Part shown: piece by piece, positions 7,956 through 15,205 of the stretch
Numbering within the stretch: the first letter of the stretch is position 1
Layout of the letters: each line of letters opens with the position of its first letter
DNA from: Xiashengella succiniciproducens
GTDB taxonomy: Bacteria; Bacteroidota; Bacteroidia; Bacteroidales; Marinilabiliaceae
Length of the DNA: 64,000 nucleotides
Direction: 5' to 3'
Assembly: GCF_023674465.1 (NCBI RefSeq)
Contig: NZ_CP098400.1
Location: 744,001 to 808,000 of the forward strand
Notes under the pieces: model-generated
What the model was told of the DNA's origin: nothing
The model's input: only the letters and a program-made list of their open reading frames with translations
Databases searched by the model: none
Translations under genes and position numbers: made by a program

Positions 7956-8000
7956 TAAAAGTGACATAGACCTTTAATCCAGACGCCTCCTTACACCCAA

Positions 8001-9914
8001 ATGAAAAAAGGCAGCGCCCATATCGTAACCCTGGTTCAGCTACTGATCCTATGCGCCATGTTCTCAACGGCGTTTATGGTGTCCCGGGGTTTCTTTAACG
8101 ACCTGCTTACCGCCAAACAATACGGTCTTGAAATCTGCGCGCTGTTTGGTGCAGTTCTTCTAACGCTCACCCTTCCTTTTAAAAGACAGATTAAGTTTAC
8201 AAAAGCCGATGGCCTTGTAGTTCTTTTTGTTCTGTGGCACCTCCTTAGCGAGCTCCTTTCAGATGCGCCCTACAGCTCCTATAGTAAAACGCTGTTTAAC
8301 ACCCTTCTCTGGAGTTTAATCTATGTTTTTGTCCGTAACCAATCTGCTGGTCCTCTTTTTCATTGGGGAGGGGTCAGTCTGTTTCTACTTATTGCGCTGG
8401 GCCAAGCAGGTTTGGGTTTGATGCAGTTGTATGGATTCTCCCCATCCCATCATGCATTATTTAGTATTACCGGAACCTTTCACAATCCAGGTCCCTTCTC
8501 AGGGTTTGTCGCAAGTGCACTTCCAATGGCGTTAGGAATTATTGCGTTTCCGACCTTGGTGATGGATGCTTCCAAAACCATCAACGCAAACCATCCCGTT
8601 CTTCTCTCTGTTTTTTTTAGAGTCTTAGCCTGGACCACCCTTATTGCCGTAGCATTTGTACTGCCTCCCGCGCAATCCAGGGCAGCCTGGATTGCAGGCA
8701 CGGTCGGGTGCCTATTCGTGTTGACATGCCATCCGGTATTTAAGTCCTTCTGGCATAGTTTAAAAAATAAGCTTCATTCCTTCTCAATACCCATGCGGGT
8801 ATTGTGCTTGTTTGCCATCCTGCTTGTCGTTCTGGTTATAGGTTTTGGACTTTACACCATGAAAAAGGGCTCGGCAGACGGCAGAGTGCTCATTTGGCAG
8901 GTCACCAGTCAGCTGATAAAACAAAAACCCATAACGGGTCATGGTTCAGGTGCATTTGCTGCGCTGTATATGAATGAGCAGGCCAACTGGTTCGAAGCAG
9001 GCAAAGGAACCGAAACACAATCTATGGTGGCCGGCTCACCGGAAGCTCCCTTTAATGAAGTATTGAAGCTCTGGCTGGAAAAGGGCCTCCTTGCTGTTGT
9101 TCTGGCCGGTGCCCTACTGTATTTCTTGTTAAGAAACAAAAGTCTTCCAGCGGCCTCATCATGGCAAGCAGACCAGGACCAAGAGCAATCATTTGCTGGC
9201 CCAGTCCCAAACATCGGTGTCAAGGGTTCTTTGATTGCCCTGTTGGTCTTCAGTTTCTTCTCCTATCCCTTCGCTATCAGTTCCTTTGTTTTGCAGCTGG
9301 TCTTTTTAGCAGCGCTTTTAGCTGGCGCCTCCAAAACAATACTTACAATAAAAGGGCGCAAGGCCATCTTGTTTACCCTGCCATTTGCCATGGCCATTCT
9401 GGTGGTTAGTATCCATTATTATCCACACCGCAAGGAGCATTACCAGGCAATGAGCGTATGGCACGAAGCCGAACGCTGGTATAATTTCCGTGCCTATCAG
9501 GCAGCAGTGGAGACTTACAAAAAAGCGCTTCCTGAATTAAATACAAACGGCCTGTTTCTCCAAATGTACGGCAAGGCCTTAAGTATGACCGAGAAGCACG
9601 AAGAAAGCAACAAAGTACTTATTCTTGCTCAAAAGTACCTCAGCAGTCAAATCATTCAAAATACGCTTGGCGACAACCACAAAGCACTGGGCAACTTTGA
9701 AGCTGCAGAAAAGGCTTATCGTAAAAGCAGCCTTATGATTCCCTCATCACTGCTGCCCAAGTACCTGTCTGCAAAACTTTTTATAGAAAGCGACCAGCCC
9801 AATAAAGCAAGACTATTGGCCGAAGATATCCTCAATAGTCCAATAAAAGTGGAATCTTCCGCAACAAAAGAAATAATTAGAGAGATGAAAAAAAATTTAG
9901 ATACAGAAGAGTAG
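8001..9914 (+). CDS. O-antigen ligase-like membrane protein with C-terminal TPRs
   Basis: This 637-aa polytopic protein has about ten to twelve hydrophobic segments across residues 8-480. They include the Wzy_C-like region (GTFHNPGPFSGFVA; later QSRAAWIAG and GHGSGAF, typical of ligase periplasmic loops). A soluble tail from about residue 490 shows TPR-like helix pairs (WYNFRAYQAAVETYKKALPEL, KALGNFEAAEKAYRKSSLM). Wzy_C proteins include O-antigen ligases and protein O-glycosyltransferases that take glycan from an undecaprenyl carrier. It begins cassette B, behind a good promoter, and is followed by the structured leader and a peptide gene. The conserved pairing with a small exported peptide suggests that the peptide or a glycan carrying it is the acceptor, but this is inference. 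A polysaccharide role is the alternative. Confidence 0.82.
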   Translation: MKKGSAHIVTLVQLLILCAMFSTAFMVSRGFFNDLLTAKQYGLEICALFGAVLLTLTLPFKRQIKFTKADGLVVLFVLWHLLSELLSDAPYSSYSKTLFNTLLWSLIYVFVRNQSAGPLFHWGGVSLFLLIALGQAGLGLMQLYGFSPSHHALFSITGTFHNPGPFSGFVASALPMALGIIAFPTLVMDASKTINANHPVLLSVFFRVLAWTTLIAVAFVLPPAQSRAAWIAGTVGCLFVLTCHPVFKSFWHSLKNKLHSFSIPMRVLCLFAILLVVLVIGFGLYTMKKGSADGRVLIWQVTSQLIKQKPITGHGSGAFAALYMNEQANWFEAGKGTETQSMVAGSPEAPFNEVLKLWLEKGLLAVVLAGALLYFLLRNKSLPAASSWQADQDQEQSFAGPVPNIGVKGSLIALLVFSFFSYPFAISSFVLQLVFLAALLAGASKTILTIKGRKAILFTLPFAMAILVVSIHYYPHRKEHYQAMSVWHEAERWYNFRAYQAAVETYKKALPELNTNGLFLQMYGKALSMTEKHEESNKVLILAQKYLSSQIIQNTLGDNHKALGNFEAAEKAYRKSSLMIPSSLLPKYLSAKLFIESDQPNKARLLAEDILNSPIKVESSATKEIIREMKKNLDTEE

Positions 9915-9932
9915 TTAATAACATGGGAAAAA

Positions 9933-10100
9933 GAAGAGGAAGCCCCTGTGCTCCTACGCCCATGCTTCCTCTTCGGACTCCCTCCAAACTTTAAAAAGAA
10001 AGGAGGTAATGTGACAAAGATAAGTATTTAGATGACACATGGGTGAGAGAGCATCTTCTTTTTCCCAATGTCCCTGCAAGGCAGGTAGACATTGAAAAAG
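9933..10100 (+). promoter_or_regulatory. Structured leader of peptide cassette B: two hairpins and SD mini-ORF
   Basis: This is homologous to the leader at 784-953, with about four differences over the first 80 nt. Hairpin 1 is GAAGAGGAAGC (9933-9943) with its complement at 9964-9974. CCTCC (9981-9985) can pair with the SD AGGAGGT (10001-10007). The SD precedes overlapping minimal starts, ATG TGA at 10009-10014 and GTG at 10011, which reads six codons to TAG. Hairpin 2 pairs CTTTTTC (10058-10064), AATGT (10067-10071) and CCTGC (10073-10077) with GCAGG (10081-10085), ACATT (10089-10093) and GAAAAAG (10094-10100) around the loop AAG. Loop and stem position are conserved while stem bases change in pairs, so the structure appears to be under selection. 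Confidence 0.6.
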
Positions 10101-10152
10101 ACTGAATGCTGGCAGTATGGCCGGCAAATTACTAATCCTTAAGTTTATAATT

Positions 10153-10674
10153 ATGAAAAAGAAAATATTTTTTGCAGTAGCAACCGGATTCTTTGCAGTA
10201 GCAACTGTGTTTAATATGAATTTGCTACAAGGAAATAGTGCCGGTGATGTTTCGCTGGATGCAATTGCGATAATGGCGCAAGCACAAGTTGAATATGTTT
10301 TTCCTGAAGTTACAGTTTATGGAAATTCTAACACCTCAAGTAGTGCCATGGAGCGTGCTATTCATGTCTTTTATTTTAATGGACAGAGATGGACAGACGA
10401 GCCACAATGGTACAATGATACCCCTTTTACAACCAGGTGGAAGCCCCATAAAGAGCCATGCTCAGGTAGTCCTACACAAAATACGAATAAAACTTCTCTG
10501 AATATGGGTTTTGGTATTGGTATTCCTATTCCTGGTTTTCCCTTGGAGCTTAGTCGTAATTTTGGTATAACAAGTGAACAAACAACATACTACGATGAGT
10601 ATAGGGAATATAGGGTGATTTGTGTAGATGGTGATGGTAATTGTTTTAATGGGACACCCTGCAAGCGGGGATAA
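10153..10674 (+). CDS. NVEALA-type exported protein with extended Cys tail, copy B
   Basis: This 173-aa protein starts at ATG 10153. An upstream in-frame ATG would put 12 residues ahead of the conserved MKKK signal. Residues 1-45 are nearly identical to the 84-aa copy A (MKKK, hydrophobic segment, GDVSLDAIAIMAQAQ). The rest is unrelated and far longer. It has aromatic-rich residues 46-100, a Gly/Pro/Ile stretch MGFGIGIPIPGFP at about 118-130, and a tail with three cysteines (157, 164, 170); a further Cys is at 103. The conserved export and processing region joined to a variable cargo looks like a secreted-peptide design. No cargo function is recognised. It is followed by a perfect hairpin and a propeller lipoprotein. 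Confidence 0.75.
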   Translation: MKKKIFFAVATGFFAVATVFNMNLLQGNSAGDVSLDAIAIMAQAQVEYVFPEVTVYGNSNTSSSAMERAIHVFYFNGQRWTDEPQWYNDTPFTTRWKPHKEPCSGSPTQNTNKTSLNMGFGIGIPIPGFPLELSRNFGITSEQTTYYDEYREYRVICVDGDGNCFNGTPCKRG

Positions 10675-10689
10675 GTAATTTGTATTAAC

Positions 10690-10720
10690 GCCTCTGCAAA
10701 TTTCACGAATTTGCAGAGGC
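10690..10720 (+). terminator. Perfect 13-bp hairpin after peptide gene B
   Basis: GCCTCTGCAAATT (10690-10702) pairs without mismatch with AATTTGCAGAGGC (10708-10720), loop TCACG, followed by TTAAATTTTG. It lies 15 nt after the peptide stop and 15 nt before the propeller ATG. It probably acts as a partial terminator or 3'-end stabiliser that sets peptide above propeller expression. The sequence is unrelated to the hairpin of copy A although the position is the same. Confidence 0.6.
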
Positions 10721-10735
10721 TTAAATTTTGAAACA

Positions 10736-12028
10736 ATGACAAGACCGGTGTTTTTCTTTCTGATATTAATAGTTCTTGGTTGTAGCCATTACAGAAACAA
10801 GGAGTTTGTTACGCTTCCAACTCATGGAGCCATTAAATTAATGAAGAGGAATGATTCAATTCCTACTGTTTCTCTTTTCCCTAATAAGGCCGAAGAATAT
10901 TATTTGTTTACAGACCTAAAGGATGTGTCAGGCTTCGATGGGATTGTACCGAATTTGGAATATGAATATATAGCTCTTGATAATAGCATAGGATACATTG
11001 GCGAGGTTAAGAATATCCTTTTTATTAAGGATCGCATTATTATACATGATTGTAGTGTAAATGATGTGGCTGTCTTCATATTTACTATGGAGGGTGTTGG
11101 AATAAAAAGAATAAAGGCAGAGGGTCGAGGCCCTTCAGAATTTTTGGGGATAGCCCAAATATTTACGTTTCCCGGGGCTGATTATTTTGTGGTTAAGGAC
11201 GACAAATCCTCAAGGTTTCAATACTTTGACTTAAACGGAGAATATATAAAAACTGAACACACAATGCTACATATCTCTGCTTGTATGCCAATTAATGATT
11301 CAGTGTTAGTGAGCGGAAGTAGTTATAGGCAGAATTATCATATTGAGGATTTAGTAGAATACAGTATATATTCCGGAGTCAAAGACTCAATTATATACAA
11401 GGGTCTTCCTTATAAACATTACCAAAAAACTTTATGGGCAGTCAATTCTTTTTTTACTAATTACCGTGGGGATATTCAAATACGACAGCATGCAAGTGAT
11501 TCGATATACCAAATTCTAAATGATTCGACTTATTTTGTTCCATATGTTGTCAAATTTGATAAATCCGTTCAACAAAAGTTTGAAAGCATGCCTGTTGAGA
11601 CAAATTTTGATGAACTGTATTGGGAATATGTCACGAAGAGCGGGTATCAAGATATAGTATCATTTTTAGAAAATGATAATTGTATACAGTATATATGTGG
11701 GCTAGGGGATGGCTTGCTCTATATGTATCTCTATGATAAACAAAACAATAAAACATATAAATTCAGCACAGTGCTCTCTGCCCATCCCATAAAACTGTTA
11801 TATACAGGAGAGGCTCCGGTAACTATACATGAAAATAAATTTGTTGCGGCTATCCCCGGATACAAAATTCTTGATGGTACCAAAAGAAACCTAGTTACCT
11901 ATGATGAAAAGGGCAATATTATAACGGAGGTTCCAGTTGAGTATGATGAATCTGTCGCTCACATTGTTGAGAATATTAATGAAAACTCCAATCCGGTATT
12001 GATGTTATACAGGTTTGAGTTTAATTAG
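10736..12028 (+). CDS. 6-bladed beta-propeller lipoprotein (P4)
   Basis: This 430-aa lipoprotein has a short signal ending VLGC (Cys16). The propeller signature AEGRGPSEF is at about residues 128-136, followed by blade strands ending in YFDLNGEYI. Near the C-terminus are YKILDGTKRNLVTYDEKG and the closing motif NSNPVLMLYRFEFN. It is the first lipoprotein of cassette B, starting right after the hairpin that follows the peptide gene. It is related to P1, P3 and P5 by the GRGP and NPVL motifs but is otherwise divergent. The family is known mainly from gut and environmental Bacteroidota, with no settled function. A receptor or carrier for the neighbouring peptide is possible. Confidence 0.8.
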   Translation: MTRPVFFFLILIVLGCSHYRNKEFVTLPTHGAIKLMKRNDSIPTVSLFPNKAEEYYLFTDLKDVSGFDGIVPNLEYEYIALDNSIGYIGEVKNILFIKDRIIIHDCSVNDVAVFIFTMEGVGIKRIKAEGRGPSEFLGIAQIFTFPGADYFVVKDDKSSRFQYFDLNGEYIKTEHTMLHISACMPINDSVLVSGSSYRQNYHIEDLVEYSIYSGVKDSIIYKGLPYKHYQKTLWAVNSFFTNYRGDIQIRQHASDSIYQILNDSTYFVPYVVKFDKSVQQKFESMPVETNFDELYWEYVTKSGYQDIVSFLENDNCIQYICGLGDGLLYMYLYDKQNNKTYKFSTVLSAHPIKLLYTGEAPVTIHENKFVAAIPGYKILDGTKRNLVTYDEKGNIITEVPVEYDESVAHIVENINENSNPVLMLYRFEFN

Positions 12029-12163
12029 AATCCTTGATGTTCCGACAAGTTTTATACTTGATAATTATTTACAAGAATACAAAGGCGACAGAGGTTGCCA
12101 TTAAAACATGAAACTTTCGGACGCCAGTTTATTCATATTAAGTTTCACATAATAATTGTAATT

Positions 12164-13333
12164 GTGAAAAATCTTTTTATCCTAAGCTTATTGTTTTTGA
12201 TATTTAGTTCTTGTAACAAACGAAGTAATAAAAACGGGATATTTTACACTTCTGAGAACACCTCTGTCTTAGAGCGAGTATCATCTAATGAGCAGCCGAT
12301 TGTAGTAAGGAAAGATTCTGAGATAACACAACTGTATGATAAAGAAACTCTAGATTGTGATTCGGCATATAATAAAATCATTCCTTATGCTTACGATGTG
12401 GATTATATACTATTGGATCCCAAGGATGTAATTATAGGGAAAATCGATAAGATTGAGTTTTTTGAAGATAGACTCTTTATTCTCGATGAAAAAAGTGCTG
12501 CTATATACATTTTCAATAGGACGGGACGATTTATAAGGAAGATTTGCAACAAGGGTCGGGGACCGGGAGAATATTTGTTTTTAAATGATTTTTCAATAGA
12601 CAGGGCGAATGGCTTAATTGTAGTAGGAGCTGATTTTAAAATTCAGTATTATGATTTGGATGGGAATTTTATTAGTGAACATGCTCAAGATGATTATTAT
12701 GTTGCATTTGTTGCAGATACCTTAGGTCGTTTGCATTTTTTTTCCTCTTTAAATCAAAATATCGGATATCCAATGCAAGATTGGTCAGTTTTTTCTCAAA
12801 TCAAAGACTCCGTAATATCGATAGGTTTTCCTTTTTTAAGTTTTAACTATAAAGACGTTATGCCTGCACGTGATAATTTAGCATTCAGGAATGGTCGTGG
12901 GGAGGTTCTAATAAGGCAATTATTAACTGATTCAATATTTCGTATTAATTCAGATTTAACATATAGCCTTCATGCTTACTTTGAGATTGAATCGGGTCAG
13001 TCAAGGCACAATATTTTAAAGAACTTCAATGGATCACAAAAAGAGGCGAGTTCAATTATCATGAGTGGCTATAAGTTATCTAATTACTATGAAACATCAG
13101 CAGCTGTATATGGGTCATATCTCACCCCAAAAGGGGGCTTGAGTTTTCTAATATGCAGAAAAACAGGTAAACAGTATCATATAAATCATGGATTATCAGT
13201 TTCAGGATGTACTCTTGATGATGATCGATTTTTGCTAACATCACTTCTTCAGGCACCTAAGGCTGTTACGGATGATGATCGTTTTGTTGGGTATATATGG
13301 CCAATGATTCTTGAAGAGTTTATCGGGATATAG
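12164..13333 (+). CDS. 6-bladed beta-propeller lipoprotein (P5), frameshifted near the C-terminus
   Basis: I place the start at GTG 12164, which gives VKNLFILSLLFLIF with lipobox FSSC (Cys17). An upstream in-frame ATG (12095) would add 23 residues before the signal. The signature NKGRGPGEYLFLNDFSIDR is followed by YYDLDGNF. The reading frame stops at 13331-13333, but one frame over, sequence continues without a stop to TGA 13455-13457. That tail encodes FELDGNPLIVTYKIGF, the NPV-type closing motif expected at the end of this family. The continued frame overlaps the next gene's ATG as ATGA (13454-13457), a normal coupled junction. The gene therefore carries either a real frameshift near 13310-13330 or a sequencing error. 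No slippery heptamer is evident. Confidence 0.75.
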   Translation: MKNLFILSLLFLIFSSCNKRSNKNGIFYTSENTSVLERVSSNEQPIVVRKDSEITQLYDKETLDCDSAYNKIIPYAYDVDYILLDPKDVIIGKIDKIEFFEDRLFILDEKSAAIYIFNRTGRFIRKICNKGRGPGEYLFLNDFSIDRANGLIVVGADFKIQYYDLDGNFISEHAQDDYYVAFVADTLGRLHFFSSLNQNIGYPMQDWSVFSQIKDSVISIGFPFLSFNYKDVMPARDNLAFRNGRGEVLIRQLLTDSIFRINSDLTYSLHAYFEIESGQSRHNILKNFNGSQKEASSIIMSGYKLSNYYETSAAVYGSYLTPKGGLSFLICRKTGKQYHINHGLSVSGCTLDDDRFLLTSLLQAPKAVTDDDRFVGYIWPMILEEFIGI

Positions 13334-13453
13334 AGAATGCAAAAAGGATTTTGCAGAAATTCCAAACAAAACTCTTTCAAGGTATTTGGATGATTTCGAG
13401 TTGGATGGAAACCCTTTGATAGTTACATATAAGATTGGTTTTAGGGAAGGCAT

Positions 13454-14002
13454 ATGAAAAAAGTCCTATTATCATTGATACTGATTGCATTCTTTCAGAA
13501 TGCTTGCAAGAGTCCATCACCAGAAGTGAGAGATTTAAAGAAGGCATTAAATAAGGTTTTAGTAATTGATTCGCTTGAACTAGCACATCAAGGAAATCGT
13601 GTCATTTCAATAGATGAAATACGACAGCACTATGATTATTTCTCAGTTGTGTTTTTAAAGATTGGATGTAAACCGTGCTATCCAAAGTATATTGAATGGC
13701 ACAGACAGTTGGATTCAATTTCTTTACCTAATCATTATACTGTGCTATTTGTAATTCAGGGCAACAAATATGAGGAGTTTATGAGCGAAGTGTTTAATTA
13801 CGAATATGTAGATAGTAGGTATTATACAGTGATGGATCCTGAGGGTAAGTTTCTTGAATCGAATAAGGATATTCCCCGCTGGATTATCGATGCTTCGGTT
13901 CTTATCGACTCAGAGAACAAAATTAAGATGGTAGGGGCGCCCTGGATTAACGAGGATATGACAAAGCTGTTTTATGAGATTGTGAGCAAGGGGAAAAGCT
14001 GA
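13454..14002 (+). CDS. Thioredoxin-like lipoprotein, copy B (CKPC)
   Basis: This 182-aa paralog of 7308-7892 has a signal ending QNAC (Cys18), a conserved HQGN motif (about residues 45-48), redox motif CKPC at 72-75, and MDPEGKFL then NKDIPRWIIDASVL. Like copy A it should be anchored in a membrane and face the periplasm or surface, with the Cys pair available for thiol-disulfide exchange. Its ATG overlaps the frameshift-restored end of P5 as ATGA, which suggests translational coupling. The 3' end (13862-13984) is almost identical to copy A while the first two thirds have diverged, a gene-conversion pattern. It closes cassette B. Confidence 0.77.
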   Translation: MKKVLLSLILIAFFQNACKSPSPEVRDLKKALNKVLVIDSLELAHQGNRVISIDEIRQHYDYFSVVFLKIGCKPCYPKYIEWHRQLDSISLPNHYTVLFVIQGNKYEEFMSEVFNYEYVDSRYYTVMDPEGKFLESNKDIPRWIIDASVLIDSENKIKMVGAPWINEDMTKLFYEIVSKGKS

Positions 14003-14108
14003 GGATTATCTGAGAATCAACTAAATTAAAAAAGAAGGCATGGATATTACTGTAACTTGATTATATTTAAGAAAGGTCTTCTGACCCGGATTAACACCTA
14101 ACTTAATT

Positions 14109-15185
14109 ATGAAATACCTTATTCCTCTATTGTTACCCATTGTTTGCGTTGCCTGTTCAACATCACAGGCCGGAGATACTGAGAGTGCCGATGCGGCACG
14201 TTTGTCATTCGTGGAACCTGCTAAAGTTGAGGTTTCTACAATTACAGCACAAAAGGGCAGTTTTGATCTTGAGCTGATAAGCAACGGCAAGCTGGAAGCC
14301 CAGAGCAAAGCAGTGGTTCCATTTACAGTTCAGGAGCAGATAGTCAGTATCAATGTATATGAGGGACAATATGTATCTTCAGGTCAGGTTTTGGGTAGGC
14401 TTGATACTTTCAGCTTCCAAAAAAGATTGAGCGATGCTGTCAATGCTTATGAGCAGGCTCAGCTCGACCTTGAAGACCGTCTCCTGGGCCTTGGATATTC
14501 TATTGGTGATACAGCGACCATACCTGATAATATCCTTAAGATGGCTCAGTTGCGAAGTAACTTCAACATTGCTGTATCATCCTTACAAGAAGCAGAGCGC
14601 AATTACGAACAGGCAACTATCAAAGCGCCTATAAGCGGTATAGTAGCCAACCTGTATGCCAGGGAAAATAATCACTCTTCAGGGTTTCAATATTTTTGCC
14701 AGATCCTGGACATCAGCACTATGTCAATAGTATTTAATGTGCTTGAAACTGAGTTGCCCGCAATTAAGAAAGGGCAGAGTGTAGAAGTCTTTCCTTTTGC
14801 ATTGTCGGGACAGTCATTCAAAGGTACTGTCACCAGCATTAATCCGGCTATTGATGAAAGAGGTATGGTACGCATCATGGCATGTATTCCAAATCCTGAC
14901 GGTAAACTGCTTGACGGAATGAATGCAAGGGTTTTGTTAAAAAATTCAGTACCTGACTGCATAATTATTCCAAAGGAAGCGGTTTTGTACAGGCAAAACC
15001 GCAAGGTTGTATTTGTATACAAAGAAGGTAAGGCAATCTGGACTTATGTTGAGACAAGTCACGAGAACTCTACAAATGTTGCTGTAACTGATGGACTTGA
15101 AGAAGGTATGGAAGTGATTGTTGAGAATAACATCAACCTGGCTCATGAAGCAGAAGTAGTTCTCCGAAATAAGGATTCACACTAG
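14109..15185 (+). CDS. RND efflux periplasmic adaptor (membrane fusion protein), lipoprotein
   Basis: This 358-aa protein has a signal ending VACS (lipobox Cys17), which suggests inner-membrane anchoring by lipid. A short barrel/lipoyl half (VPFTVQEQIVSINVYEGQYVSSGQVLGRLD) is followed by an alpha-helical hairpin around residues 100-165, the second lipoyl half (ATIKAPISGIVANLYARE), then beta-barrel and membrane-proximal domains (EAVLYRQNRKVVFVY, GLEEGMEVIVENN). HlyD/AcrA-type adaptors connect an RND pump to a TolC-like channel. The next genes are two RND permeases and a TolC homolog in one operon, 20 bp downstream. The exported substrate cannot be predicted. Confidence 0.9.
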   Translation: MKYLIPLLLPIVCVACSTSQAGDTESADAARLSFVEPAKVEVSTITAQKGSFDLELISNGKLEAQSKAVVPFTVQEQIVSINVYEGQYVSSGQVLGRLDTFSFQKRLSDAVNAYEQAQLDLEDRLLGLGYSIGDTATIPDNILKMAQLRSNFNIAVSSLQEAERNYEQATIKAPISGIVANLYARENNHSSGFQYFCQILDISTMSIVFNVLETELPAIKKGQSVEVFPFALSGQSFKGTVTSINPAIDERGMVRIMACIPNPDGKLLDGMNARVLLKNSVPDCIIIPKEAVLYRQNRKVVFVYKEGKAIWTYVETSHENSTNVAVTDGLEEGMEVIVENNINLAHEAEVVLRNKDSH

Positions 15186-15205
15186 GTAAAACCATACAAT
15201 CCGGC

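Noticed and set aside
13310-13335. Programmed ribosomal frameshift in propeller P5
   Set aside because: No slippery heptamer and no downstream stimulatory structure are visible; an indel or sequencing error explains it better.
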